Source of the DNA: Bradyrhizobium betae
GTDB lineage: Bacteria; Pseudomonadota; Alphaproteobacteria; Rhizobiales; Xanthobacteraceae
NCBI RefSeq assembly: GCF_008932115.1
Contig: NZ_CP044544.1
Location: 124,001 to 188,000, forward strand
DNA length: 64,000 nucleotides
Direction: 5' to 3'
Of the stretch, positions 16,778 to 25,072 are shown in pieces (the first letter of the stretch is position 1; every line of letters starts with the position of its first letter). The notes under the pieces were generated by a model, which saw only the letters and a list, made by a program, of their open reading frames with translations, had not been told where the DNA came from and made no database searches. The position numbers and the translations under genes were made by a program.

Positions 16778-18394
16778 TCAGGCGGCCTGCTGATCGGCGG
16801 GCTTGTCGGCCTGGCGCAGGAGCTTCCATTCCCAGGGCAGCAGTTCGTGCAGACGCGATGCGGGAAGATCGGCGATACGGGCGAGGACGTCGGCGAGCCA
16901 GGCCTTGGGATCGACGTCGTTGAGGCGACAGGTGGTGATCATCGTCAGCATGATGGCGGTACGGTCGGCACCACGCTGGCTGCCGGCGAAGGTCCAGTTG
17001 CGCCTTCCCAAGGCGATGCCTCTCAATGCGCGCTCGGCACAATTGTTGGTCAAGCAGATCCTGCCATCGTCGAGGAAGCGGGCGAAGTCGTTCCAGCGCC
17101 TGAGCATGTAGTTGATCGGCTTCAGGACATCGGAGGATCGCGAGAGGGTTTCGCGCTCACGCAGCAACCAGGCATGCATGTCTTCGAGAAGCGGCTTGCT
17201 CTTTTCCTGGCGCACGGCGCGCCGCTCGTCGGCGCCGCGGCCATTGATGGCGCGCTCGATCTCGAACAACGCATCGAGGCGTCTGACCGCCTCCAGCGCG
17301 ATCGGAGAGACCGGTTTGCCCTTCTGGCCTTCCCGAGCATTCTTCTCGATGTCAGCCAGCTCGAAGAAGCCCCGCCGCGCATGGGCAAAGCAAAACGCCG
17401 GCGTAATCGGCAGCATCTTCTTCTGCGGGTCGAACAGCGGCTCGAAGCCGTTGTAGCAATCGGCTTGCAGGATACCGGCGAAGGCGGCCAGATGCTTCTG
17501 GGGATGCTCGCCTCGTCGGTCGCCCGAGGCGTAATAGACCGCCGCCGGCGGCGCAGGCCCGGCGAACGGCCGGTCATCCCGCACATAAGTCCAGATCCGC
17601 CCGGTCGTGCACTTGCCCTTCGCCAGGATACGGATGGTGGTGTCGTCGCCATGAAGGCGCTCGGCAGCGAGCACATGGCGTTCGATCAAGTGGAAGAGCG
17701 GCATGACGGCGAAGGTCCCGTGGCCGACCTGGTCGGCCAGCGTCGACAACGGCAGGTCGATCCCCTCGCACTTGAAGCGCGCACTCTGGCGGTTGAGCGG
17801 GATATGCATGCCGAACTTGTCGAACAGGATCGTCGCCAGCAATTGTGGGCCGATGAAGCCGCGCGGCGTGGCATGGAACGGCGCCGGCGGCTGGCTGATC
17901 TTCTCGCAATCGCGGCAGGTGAACTTCTCGCGCACCGTCTCGATGACCTTGAAGCGACGCGGGATCTCCTCCAGCGTCTTGGTCACATCCTCGCCGATCT
18001 TCGCCAGCCGCGATCCGCCGCAACAGGCGCAGCTCGTCGGAGCCTCGATGACGACGCGCTCGTGTTCGATGTCGTCCGGCCATGGCTTGCGAACCGGCCG
18101 CTTGCGCGTGAAGGCGCGGACTTTCTGCGTCTTCGCCGCCGCGGCCTGCGCGGCAAGCTCATCCTCGCTTGCCGTGGTGACGAGTTCTTCAAGTTCCAAT
18201 TCCAACTGCTCGATCAGCCGTGCCGTGCGCTCGGAGCGCTGCCCATACAGTTCGCGTTTGAGCTTCTCGATCCGCAGCTCGAGATGCGCGATCAGCGCCT
18301 CGTTGTCCGACAGCTCCGCCCGCGCACTGGCAGCCACCGCCTCGGCTTGCAGCCGCGCCTCACGCTCGGCCTGCAGCGCCGCTAGGGCACTCAC
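16778..18394 (-). CDS. tnpC: IS66 family transposase TnpC (start disrupted)
   Basis: A 538-aa DDE transposase. It has the family's N-terminal coiled-coil (LELRIEKLKRELYGQRSERT), a Cys-rich zinc-binding region (CACCGG, then FTCRDCEKI), the core GDDTTIRILAKGK and LQADCYNGFEPLF, and the C-terminal TNNCAERALRGIALGRRNW. The frame stays open upstream (ISKPDDLPSDLVSALAAL) to 18427, where the adjoining IS3 element cuts it, so the natural start codon appears lost; GTG at 18394 is the first start left. Probably inactive without tnpA/tnpB and its left end. Confidence 0.88.
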   Translation of the reverse strand: MSALAALQAEREARLQAEAVAASARAELSDNEALIAHLELRIEKLKRELYGQRSERTARLIEQLELELEELVTTASEDELAAQAAAAKTQKVRAFTRKRPVRKPWPDDIEHERVVIEAPTSCACCGGSRLAKIGEDVTKTLEEIPRRFKVIETVREKFTCRDCEKISQPPAPFHATPRGFIGPQLLATILFDKFGMHIPLNRQSARFKCEGIDLPLSTLADQVGHGTFAVMPLFHLIERHVLAAERLHGDDTTIRILAKGKCTTGRIWTYVRDDRPFAGPAPPAAVYYASGDRRGEHPQKHLAAFAGILQADCYNGFEPLFDPQKKMLPITPAFCFAHARRGFFELADIEKNAREGQKGKPVSPIALEAVRRLDALFEIERAINGRGADERRAVRQEKSKPLLEDMHAWLLRERETLSRSSDVLKPINYMLRRWNDFARFLDDGRICLTNNCAERALRGIALGRRNWTFAGSQRGADRTAIMLTMITTCRLNDVDPKAWLADVLARIADLPASRLHELLPWEWKLLRQADKPADQQAA

Positions 18395-18427
18395 AAGGTC
18401 CGATGGAAGATCGTCCGGCTTCGATAT
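16778..18427 (-). mobile_element. Truncated IS66-family element
   Basis: Only the tnpC side remains. The tnpA and tnpB genes normally upstream are missing because an IS3-family element starts at 18428, exactly where the tnpC N-terminus begins. The 3' terminal inverted repeat could not be identified between 16576 and 16777. Confidence 0.8.
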
Positions 18428-18463
18428 TGACCTGACGGATATTTTGGACCAGCGGGATGGAGA

Positions 18464-19330
18464 TTACTGCATCGCCGCGTTCCGTTCCAGATGCAGTATT
18501 TCCGGCGATGACGTTTGCGGTGCGGGCGGTCGATAATGCAACGATGAGTGCGGTCGGATCGTGTTATAGTGCTTGCGCCATTGCTCGATGACGACGGTGG
18601 CCTCCTTTAAGCTGTAGAAGATTTCTCCGTTGAGGCATTCATCTCGCAGCTTGCCGTTGAAGCTTTCGCAGTAACCGTTTTCCCAGGGGCTGCTAGGTTC
18701 GATGTAGAGCGTTTTTACTCCCAGCCCTGCAAACCAACTGCGCACGATCTTGGCCGTCATCTCCGCGCCGTTGTCCGACCGGATGTGGTCGGGGACACCG
18801 CGTTCGAGCATCACATCGGCCATCGTGTCGATGACGCCAAAGCTGTTGATCCGGCGCGCCACTCGGATGGCCAGGCACTCGCGGGTGAACTCATCAATCA
18901 GGGTCATCAGCCGGACCTTGCGGCCGTCGTGGGTCTGAGCCTCAACGAAGTCATAGCTCCAGACATGGTTGCGATGCTGTGGTCGCAGCCGGATGCAGGA
19001 TCCGTCGTTGAGCCACAGCCGGCCCCGCGGCTTTTGCTTCCTGGGTACTTTAAGCCCCTCCCGGCGCCAGATCCGTTGAACCCGATCACACCCGACCTGC
19101 CAGCCGGCGTCGACAAGCAGGGATGTGATCCGGCGATAGCCATATCGTCCGTATTGGGAGGCTAAGGAGACAATCGCTCTCGTCAGCGCATCTTCATCAG
19201 CACGGACAATGGTGGTGTATCGCTGCGTCCCGCGGTACTGGCCGACGATCCGACAGGCATGGCGCTCCGAGAGCCTGTACTTCTCCCGGATGGCTTCTAC
19301 CGCCTGTCGGCGCCGTTCAGGGCTTACAAG
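18464..19330 (-). CDS. IS3 family transposase OrfB (by -1 frameshift)
   Basis: DDE integrase domain. The frame reads SPERRRQAVEAIREKYRLSE through the HTH_21-like [18 protein letters not shown] to the rve core: WSYDFVEAQTHDGR (first Asp), HIRSDNGAEMT (second Asp) and [17 protein letters not shown] (Glu). It has no own start near its beginning and is reached from orfA by -1 slippage at GGGAAAC (19336-19330, minus strand), just before the orfA stop. I followed the frame base by base from 19324 to past 18907 and found no stop, so it is intact. Confidence 0.88.
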   Translation of the reverse strand, partial: LVSPERRRQAVEAIREKYRLSERHACRIVGQYRGTQRYTTIVRADEDALTRAIVSLASQYGRYGYRRITSLLVDAGWQVGCDRVQRIWRREGLKVPRKQKPRGRLWLNDGSCIRLRPQHRNHVWSYDFVEAQTHDGRKVRLMTLIDEFTRECLAIRVARRINSFGVIDTMADVMLERGVPDHIRSDNGAEMTAKIVRSWFAGLGVKTLYIEPSSPWENGYCESFNGKLRDECLNGEIFYSLKEATVVIEQWRKHYNTIRPHSSLHYRPPAPQTSSPEILHLERNAAMQ

Positions 19331-19602
19331 TTTCCCGAGGCAACGTCCTTGAGCACCTGTTTCTCAAGCGATAGATCGGCGACCAGCCGCTTGAGGCGCA
19401 CGTTCTCGCGCTCGAGATCCTTCATCCGCCTGGCCTGATCAAGCTCCAGCCCACCGTATTCCTTCCGCCAGCGGTAGTAGCTCTGCTGCGAAATCCCGGC
19501 TTCCCGACACGCTACCGGCGCTCCTTTGCCCTGCGACATCAACACTTCGATCTGACGGAGTACCACTACGATTTGCTCCGCGCTGAATCTCTTCTTCGGC
19601 AT
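19324..19602 (-). CDS. IS3 family OrfA (HTH protein)
   Basis: A 92-aa DNA-binding protein that recognises the IS ends. HTH: KRFSAEQIVVVLRQIEVLMS, then GKGAPVACREAGISQQSYYRW, followed by the leucine-zipper-like LERENVRLKRLVADLSLEKQVL. The ATG at 19602 is preferred to a TTG at 19608 because AAGGAG precedes it. The last codons include the heptamer G-GGA-AAC, a classic -1 slippery site that joins it to OrfB. Confidence 0.88.
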   Translation of the reverse strand: MPKKRFSAEQIVVVLRQIEVLMSQGKGAPVACREAGISQQSYYRWRKEYGGLELDQARRMKDLERENVRLKRLVADLSLEKQVLKDVASGNL

Positions 19603-19671
19603 AACCAAAGCTCCTTTCCAAGCTCATTTTCTCACAAAGCTTGGTCCAAAAAACCCAGGTCAGGTCAGGTC

Positions 19672-19959
19672 AGCGAAGGCGGTTCCGCTGTTACACGTAA
19701 GTTGACGCGATCGAAGATGCGAGATTTCTTTTCGAAAATCGAGCCTTGCCGCATCGGCCTGGAAGCCTGCGGCTCAGCACATTATTGGGCCCGCGAGCTC
19801 CAAGCGATGGGGCACGAGGCATTTTTGATGCCACCGGCTTACACCAAGCCTTACGTCAAACGCGGCAAAAATGACGCCGTCGACGCGGAAGCTATCTGCG
19901 AAGCAGTCTCCCGCCCCGGAATGCGCTTTGTACCGATCAAGAGCGCGGAGCAACAAGCG
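19672..19959 (+). pseudogene. IS110/IS1111-family transposase, 5' fragment
   Basis: 96 codons of the N-terminal DEDD domain (CRIGLEACGSAHYWARELQA, AYTKPYVKRGKNDAVDAEAICEAVSRPGMRFVPIKSAEQQA). The first 20 or so residues, with the first catalytic Asp, were removed by the neighbouring IS3-a. The frame breaks at 19959 where an IS21-type element inserted and resumes in phase at 25198. Joined, the junction reads AEQQA-TLTLHKTRDLLVKQ, as expected for the family. Confidence 0.85.
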
Positions 19960-20058
19960 TGCGCATTTCGCTGATCGTGAGCAGCGATTTCAGTCGATGG
20001 TGAGCGCTCGTTTCATTTGATCGTGAGCAGGTATTTCAGGCGATCATGAGCAGGCGCC
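19960..20058. repeat. Left multiple terminal repeats of the IS21 element
   Basis: About four imperfect copies of a 20-24 bp unit (TGATCGTGAGCAG...ATTTCAG) in tandem. IS21-family ends carry such multiple transposase-binding repeats. Confidence 0.75.
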
Positions 20059-20080
20059 TCGGCCGACATGGTGATTGTGT

Positions 20081-20521
20081 TCAGGGGTTTAAGTTTGCGT
20101 CAAGAGCCTGGTTGCGGGCGTTCTGCTTTCGCATGCTTTCTCCGGTAAGTTGAAGGCGGTGAGCGTTGTGAACGAGACGATCCAGGATGGCGTCGCCCAG
20201 GGTGGGGTCGCCGATAACGTCGTGCCAATGTTCGACGGGGATCTGGCTGGTGACGATGGTCGAGGCGCGACCGTGGCGATCATCGAGGATCTCCAGCAGG
20301 TCGCGCCGTTCGGGCGGATTGAGAACCGACAGACCCCAATCATCGAGAATGAGGAGCTGAACGCGCCCGAGGGTTTTGAGCATGCGGCCATAGCGGCCGT
20401 CGCCCCGAGCCAGGGCGAGGGCCTCGAACAGGCGCGGGACGCGATGATACTGGACCGAACGATTGTCGCGGCACGCCTTGTGGCCGAGGGCGCAGGCAAT
20501 CCAACTCTTGCCGAGCCCGGT
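20081..20521 (-). pseudogene. istB: istB, C-terminal part (interrupted)
   Basis: IstB is the AAA+ ATPase helper of IS21 transposition. This part begins inside the Walker A motif (TGLGKSWIACALGHKACRD) and continues through Walker B (VQLLILDDWGLSVL), DRHGRASTIVTSQIPVEHWHD and GDAILDRLVHNAHRLQL to the stop. The matching N-terminal 108 codons lie at 23119-23442. The break falls on a GGT present at both junctions (20519-20521 and 23119-23121, a Thr codon on the istB strand), so precise removal of the insert would restore a 253-aa IstB. Confidence 0.88.
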
Positions 20522-20562
20522 CGAGACAGCGTCACAATGCCGGGTGTCCGGCGTTCGAGGTT

Positions 20563-21015
20563 TTGATCCTCTATCCGTTCCATCCTCGGGCCGGGCAGAT
20601 GGTGCAGGTCGAGCACCGCAAGCGCTTCGCCGGCGAGGACCATCTGGTCGTGGTGCAGCCCGACGGGACACTCGCCCTGATCCCGGCCTGGATGAGCGAG
20701 GATATTGCTCGCTCTGCAACGCTCACAGCAAGCCCTCGGTTGGCTGTCGAAAGGCTCGTCGAGCTGCGGGCGCGAATCGATGTGCTTATCGCCTCTCAAG
20801 GCGGGGCATGGCCCCCGCGTGAAGGAGGGGATCATGCAACCAAGACGCCACTTGCAACGGGGCCTGTTCGAGGAGGATCGCCAGACGCCGGAGATTCCGG
20901 CGTCGCAGAGAAGCACTCTCGTCCGCCTGATCGAGGGGCTGCTGGTCGAGGCCCTCGCCGACGGCGCCAATATCGAGACGGGCACGCCAACCACAGAGAC
21001 GAGGGAGGCCGCTGA
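20563..21015 (+). CDS. DUF5372-like small protein
   Basis: The first about 85 residues (ILYPFHPRAGQMVQVEHRKR, DHLVVVQPDGTLALIPAWMS, VERLVELRARIDVL) resemble the short DUF5372 proteins that accompany recombinase genes. The start is uncertain: TTG at 20563 is the first usable codon and the frame is open to the element's edge. The last 60 residues are low-quality sequence, out of frame with a better gene at 20834, so the frame may have lost an earlier stop. It ends on the TGA overlapping the recombinase ATG. Function unknown; perhaps a recombination accessory. Confidence 0.55.
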   Translation: MILYPFHPRAGQMVQVEHRKRFAGEDHLVVVQPDGTLALIPAWMSEDIARSATLTASPRLAVERLVELRARIDVLIASQGGAWPPREGGDHATKTPLATGPVRGGSPDAGDSGVAEKHSRPPDRGAAGRGPRRRRQYRDGHANHRDEGGR

Positions 21016-21034
21016 TGAGCAAGATCACGCCTGA
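20834..21034 (+). CDS. 66-aa accessory protein of the serine-recombinase element
   Basis: The ATG is preceded by AAGGAGG at ideal spacing, the best ribosome site in the element. The protein (MQPRRHLQRGLFEEDRQTPE, then STLVRLIEGLLVEAL) has a basic N-terminus and a leucine-rich helix. It overlaps the DUF5372-like frame and the first 20 bases of the recombinase gene, so the three are translationally linked. No named family; proteins of this size and position commonly sit before such recombinases. Confidence 0.65.
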   Translation: MQPRRHLQRGLFEEDRQTPEIPASQRSTLVRLIEGLLVEALADGANIETGTPTTETREAADEQDHA

Positions 21035-23084
21035 GCACCTCGCCCGTCAGGCCGTCGTCTACATCCGTCAGTCGACGCCTGATCAGGTCGTCCACAACCT
21101 GGAAAGTAAGCGCCGTCAGTACAATTTGCCGGAGCGCGCGCGACAGCTGGGCTGGAGCGATGTTGCCGTCATCGATGACGATCTCGGCCGCTCCGGCGGT
21201 GGCGTCGCGCGGCCCGGCTTCGAGAAGCTGCTGGCCGCCATCTGTGAGGTCCGCGTCGGGGTCGTGGTCTCGATCGAGGCGTCGCGGCTCGCACGCAACG
21301 GTCGTGACTGGCACACGCTGCTTGAGTTCTGCGGTCTCGTCGGCACACTGATCGCCGACGAGGACGGCGTCTACGATCCGCGACAGCCCAACGATCGCCT
21401 ACTGCTCGGCATGAAGGGCACCATGAGCGAGATGGAGTTGTCGGTACTGCGCCAGCGCTCGCTCGAAGCGCTGAAGCAGAAGGCGCGCCGGGGCGAGCTG
21501 TTCATGACGGTCGCCGTCGGCTACGTGCGGGTCGGCCACAACCGCATCGAGAAGGACCCGGATCGGCGCGTCGGCGAGGCGATCGCGCTCGTCTTCGCCA
21601 AGTTCACCGAGATGCAGTCGGTGCGTCAGGTGCACCTCTGGTTCAGACACGAGCGCGTTCCGTTGCCCGCCGTCACCTATGGCGCCGAAGGCCGCCTGGT
21701 CGAGTGGAAGCTGCCGGTCTACAACACGATCCTGCACATTCTGACCAACCCAATCTATGCCGGCGCGTATGCATTCGGGCGCACCGGCAGCCGCATCAGC
21801 ATCGAGGCCGGCCGCAAGAAGGTGGTTCGCGGCTTCAAGAAGGAGCGCAAGGATTGGGAGGTGTTGATCCCGAACCATCATGAGGGTTATCTGAGCTGGG
21901 CGGACCATGAGAGGAACCTCGGCCTGATTGCGGACAACGCCAACGGCAAGAACCCGATGAGCCGCGGTGCCCTGCGCCGAGGTGAGGCTCTGCTCGCCGG
22001 CCTGCTGCGCTGTGGCCATTGTGGGCGCAAACTTCACGTCGCCTACTCCGGCAAGAACGGCAACACCGGTCGCTACCATTGTCGGGGCGGCGCCAACAAT
22101 CATGGCGGTGACCCTTGCATCTCGTTCGGCGGCATGCGGATCGATCGTGACGTGGCCGCCGAGGTGATCGAGCGCCTGCAGCCGCTCGGTATCGAGGCGG
22201 CACTCGCCGCGCAGGCTGCGCGCAGCCGTGCGAACGAAGACAAACGCGGCCAAGTCGAGCTGGCGCTGGAGCAGGCTCGCTATGAGGTGGGGCGCGCGCG
22301 CCGCCAATACGATGCCGTCGATCCCGACAACCGCCTCGTCGCCGCCGAGCTGGAAAAGCGATGGAACGACCGGCTGGCGGTCGTGCGCAATCTGGAGACC
22401 GAGCTGGAGGGACTGACGGCTTCGCCCGCTGTTGATCTCACACCTGCTGACAGGGAGCGGCTGATGACGCTAGGCGCCGACCTGGAGCGTGCTTGGTCAA
22501 GTGCCGGCGTGGCACCCGAGACGCGCAAGCGGATCGTGCGAACGCTGATCGACGAGATCGTCGTCCGCGTCGAGGACAACGCGCTCGATCTGGTGATCCG
22601 CTGGCACGGCGGCGACCACTCCGCTCTCAAGGTCAAGAAGAATCGCTCCGGCCAGCACCGCTGGAGCGCAACGGGAGAGACAGTCGATCTCGTGCGCGTG
22701 CTGGCGCGGCAGATGCCGGACAAAGCAATCGCGTCGGTGCTCAACCGCTCCGGCAAGACCACGGGGCGCGGCAATGGCTGGACCAAGTCGCGAGTGTGCA
22801 GCTTGCGCAGCCACAACGACATCGCAGCCTATCGCGAAGGCGAGCGCCGCGACCGCGGCGAGGTCACTCTGGACGAGGCGGCCGCGGCCCTCTCCGTCAG
22901 CCCGTCAACCGTGCGACGTCTGATCAAGGACGGCCAGCTCGCGGCGAGCCAGCTTTGCAAAGGGGCACCTTGGATCATCAAAGCAGCCGATCTTGAGCGT
23001 CCTGACGTCAAACGAGCTGCCACCGCGCGGCGCCTCAGACGTCCGCCGTCCGGCAATCCGCTACAAAAAGAACTGGAACTCTAA
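21015..23084 (+). CDS. Large serine recombinase with C-terminal excisionase-like HTH
   Basis: A 689-aa site-specific recombinase. The resolvase domain has the catalytic Ser in AVVYIRQSTPDQV (Ser20) and the Arg motif SIEASRLARNGRDW; then come the recombinase domain (NPIYAGAYAFGRTG), a zinc ribbon (LLRCGHCGRKLHV) and a coiled coil (LALEQARYEVGRARRQYDAV). The last about 70 residues (VTLDEAAAALSVSPSTVRRLIKDGQL) form an excisionase-type helix-turn-helix, an unusual addition that could set integration versus excision. It probably moved this element into istB. GAGGGAGG precedes the start. Confidence 0.92.
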   Translation: MSKITPEHLARQAVVYIRQSTPDQVVHNLESKRRQYNLPERARQLGWSDVAVIDDDLGRSGGGVARPGFEKLLAAICEVRVGVVVSIEASRLARNGRDWHTLLEFCGLVGTLIADEDGVYDPRQPNDRLLLGMKGTMSEMELSVLRQRSLEALKQKARRGELFMTVAVGYVRVGHNRIEKDPDRRVGEAIALVFAKFTEMQSVRQVHLWFRHERVPLPAVTYGAEGRLVEWKLPVYNTILHILTNPIYAGAYAFGRTGSRISIEAGRKKVVRGFKKERKDWEVLIPNHHEGYLSWADHERNLGLIADNANGKNPMSRGALRRGEALLAGLLRCGHCGRKLHVAYSGKNGNTGRYHCRGGANNHGGDPCISFGGMRIDRDVAAEVIERLQPLGIEAALAAQAARSRANEDKRGQVELALEQARYEVGRARRQYDAVDPDNRLVAAELEKRWNDRLAVVRNLETELEGLTASPAVDLTPADRERLMTLGADLERAWSSAGVAPETRKRIVRTLIDEIVVRVEDNALDLVIRWHGGDHSALKVKKNRSGQHRWSATGETVDLVRVLARQMPDKAIASVLNRSGKTTGRGNGWTKSRVCSLRSHNDIAAYREGERRDRGEVTLDEAAAALSVSPSTVRRLIKDGQLAASQLCKGAPWIIKAADLERPDVKRAATARRLRRPPSGNPLQKELEL

Positions 23085-23118
23085 CGAGATAGAAAGGTGA
23101 GCATTATGAAGCGGGCTC

Positions 23119-23442
23119 GGTTGCCCCGGTGATGAGCAAATTCTCGTTGCGGCGGATCCAGTCACCGACGATGAGCCTGGCGAAGACGGCGCGATCGATG
23201 CCGCGTGGCGTGCGCCAATCGACATCTTCCACGCATGCGGTCTGGCGCAGCGCGGCGAACTTGAGGCGGGTCGTAAGACGTTTGGTGTCGCGCTCGGCGG
23301 CTTCGCGATCGACCAGCAATCCGACGCGCTCCTCGAACGACAGGGCGTCGAGATCAGGTGATCGTCGCTGCTCTTCGAGGGCTTTGGCCATTCCGGTCAA
23401 GCCAAGCGTAATCAGCCGTTCATGGGTGGGGTGCGTCAGCAT
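23119..23442 (-). pseudogene. istB: istB, N-terminal part (interrupted)
   Basis: 108 codons (MLTHPTHERLITLGLTGMAK, FARLIVGDWIRRNENLLITGAT) ending in the middle of the P-loop GATGLGKS. The frame runs on for four foreign residues and a stop inside the insert (to 23104). It starts 15 bp after istA on the same strand, the usual istAB spacing. Continues at 20521. Confidence 0.88.
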
Positions 23443-23456
23443 TGAGATCTCCCTGT

Positions 23457-24995
23457 TCAGTGGAAATAGCCCTGACCGCGGATGTTGCCGTGGCGCAGGG
23501 GCTGGTGATCGGACGTCTCGTCGAGGAAACCGCGATCAAGGCCGTTCTTGAGGATCGAACGGATCGAGGCGACGGATCGAGCCTTGATGAGGATGCCGCG
23601 TCGGCAGGCCGCATCGAGGCGCGCATTGTCGTAGCTCCTGGCCAGCGACAGGATGCCAAGGCATGTCCGAAAGCCTTGCTCGGGATGCGGCCGGGCATCG
23701 ATGACGATCTGGAAGAACGCGGCGGTCGAGGGACCGATCTTCTCGCCGGCCGCAATCAGGCCTCCCGGCGTCCACTTGCCGTAGCGGCGATGCGCGCTCG
23801 GCATATGATCGGCGATCGTGGTGTGGCCGCGCCGGTTGGGCGCACGGGGGTGGCTCGCGACCCTCTGACCCCTGTGGAAGATCTCGACGGTCTTGTCGGC
23901 GATGCGCACATCGACGAGTTCTCGGATCAACCGGTAAGGGGTGGAATACCAATGACCATCGATCTCGACATGATAATCGGGGGCGACGCAGCAACGCTTC
24001 CAGCGCGCAAAGACGTAGGGCTGGTCCGGCAGTTTTGCGAGTTTGAGACGATCGATCTCGGCGAACAGTTCGGCGCGGCTGGAGCCAAAACCGCGCATCT
24101 GGCGGGCATTGAGTTCGACGAGCAGCACCTGAATTGCGGCATTAAGTTCCGCCAGGGAAAAGAAACGCTGGTTGCGCAGGCGAGCCAGGATCCAGCGCTG
24201 CGCGATCTGCACGGCGACCTCAACCTTGGCCTTGTCCTTTGGCCGCCTCGGCCGGGCCGCCAGGATCGCGGTGCCATAATGGGCAGCCATCTCGGCATAG
24301 GTGCGGTTGATCCCGGGATCGTAGCGATCGGGGTTGGTCACGGCGGCCTTGAGATTATCGCAGACTACGAACTTCGGCACGCCGCCGAGATACTTGAACA
24401 GATTGGTATGCACGCCGATCCAGTCGGACAGGCTCTCGCTTGGGCAGGCCTCGGCGTAGGTGTAGTTCGAGGCTCCCATCGCCGCCACGAACAGCTTCAT
24501 GGCGCGCACTTCGCCGGTGACGGGATCGAAGATGTCGATGGTGTCGCCGGCGAAATCGACGAACACCTTCTCCCCAGCCACGTGGGTTTGACGCATGCTG
24601 GGGCGCGTGCGCTGCTTCCAGGCCTCGAAGGTCGTGCAAAACCAGGTATAGCCAAAGCCGTCCGGATTGGCGGCGCGATACTCTTCCCACAACAGCAGGC
24701 GGGTCACGCTGCGCCGGCGCAGTTCCTTCTCCACATAAACCCAATCGGGGGCTGGTCGCCGGTCGCTCTGCGAGGCTGCCGTGGGCGCCGGGAACAGCAA
24801 CAGCTCCAGCCCCTCGTCGTCCATGCCCTCCGGCAGCGGCCAGCTCAGCCCTGCAAGGCGCGCGCGCCGCACATAACCATGCACGACGCCATTGCTCACC
24901 CCCAACATCCGCGCGATGACGCGCTCGGTCAGGCCCTGCTGCCTCAAACGTAGAACTTCTCGGATCCGGCGCATCGACAATCTCTCGGTAGGCAT
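23457..24995 (-). CDS. istA: IS21 family transposase IstA
   Basis: A 512-aa transposase, complete. N-terminal HTH (RRIREVLRLRQQGLTERVIARMLGVSNGVVHGYV); DDE residues in EKVFVDFAGDTIDIF, KFVVCDNLKAAV and RRPKDKAKVEVAVQ; the C-terminal DNA-binding beta region is in HVEIDGHWYSTPYRLIRELV. It would need IstB, whose gene is broken here, so this copy is probably immobile unless helped in trans or repaired by excision of the insert. A 503-codon antisense frame over it is a GC artefact. Confidence 0.93.
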   Translation of the reverse strand: MPTERLSMRRIREVLRLRQQGLTERVIARMLGVSNGVVHGYVRRARLAGLSWPLPEGMDDEGLELLLFPAPTAASQSDRRPAPDWVYVEKELRRRSVTRLLLWEEYRAANPDGFGYTWFCTTFEAWKQRTRPSMRQTHVAGEKVFVDFAGDTIDIFDPVTGEVRAMKLFVAAMGASNYTYAEACPSESLSDWIGVHTNLFKYLGGVPKFVVCDNLKAAVTNPDRYDPGINRTYAEMAAHYGTAILAARPRRPKDKAKVEVAVQIAQRWILARLRNQRFFSLAELNAAIQVLLVELNARQMRGFGSSRAELFAEIDRLKLAKLPDQPYVFARWKRCCVAPDYHVEIDGHWYSTPYRLIRELVDVRIADKTVEIFHRGQRVASHPRAPNRRGHTTIADHMPSAHRRYGKWTPGGLIAAGEKIGPSTAAFFQIVIDARPHPEQGFRTCLGILSLARSYDNARLDAACRRGILIKARSVASIRSILKNGLDRGFLDETSDHQPLRHGNIRGQGYFH

Positions 24996-25072
24996 CAGGC
25001 TTCCTCATTCGTTGAATGAGAAATCCGTAGCTCGGTTGAGTTGTCGGCCGAAGCGTCCGGCACCGCCAAAAG

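Larger units (their letters stand above)
18428..19667 (-). mobile_element. Intact IS3-family insertion sequence (IS3-a)
   Basis: Terminal inverted repeats match: TGACCTGACGGATATTTTGG at 18428-18447, and at the other end the complement of TGGTCCAAAAAACCCAGG with GTCAGGTCA, 19642-19667. orfA and orfB are both complete. The right end carries GGTCA three times in tandem (19658-19672). The outer flanks differ (IS66 on the left, an IS110 gene on the right), so no target duplication is visible. Confidence 0.88.
20522..23121 (+). mobile_element. 2.6-kb serine-recombinase element inserted in the istB Walker A
   Basis: The element is 2,600 bp, with a GGT repeat at the two junctions (20519-20521, 23119-23121), as expected for serine-recombinase strand exchange with a short common core. 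It carries three overlapping rightward genes: a DUF5372-like protein, a 66-aa protein and a large serine recombinase. It lacks transposase-type inverted repeats. GAGCCCG left of the core and CGGGCTC at the element's right end are inverted to each other. Confidence 0.8.

Noticed and set aside
16847..18385. 512-codon open frame opposite the IS66 transposase
   Set aside because: It is the mirror of a recognisable tnpC and has biased, repetitive composition.
19658..19672. Triple GGTCA at the IS3-a end as a target-site duplication
   Set aside because: The left flank lacks the same sequence, so the tandem is probably part of, or slippage at, the IS end.
23442..24953. 503-codon open frame on the plus strand opposite istA
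   Set aside because: istA on the other strand has full family motifs; the antisense frame is a product of high GC codon bias and has no domain-like sequence.
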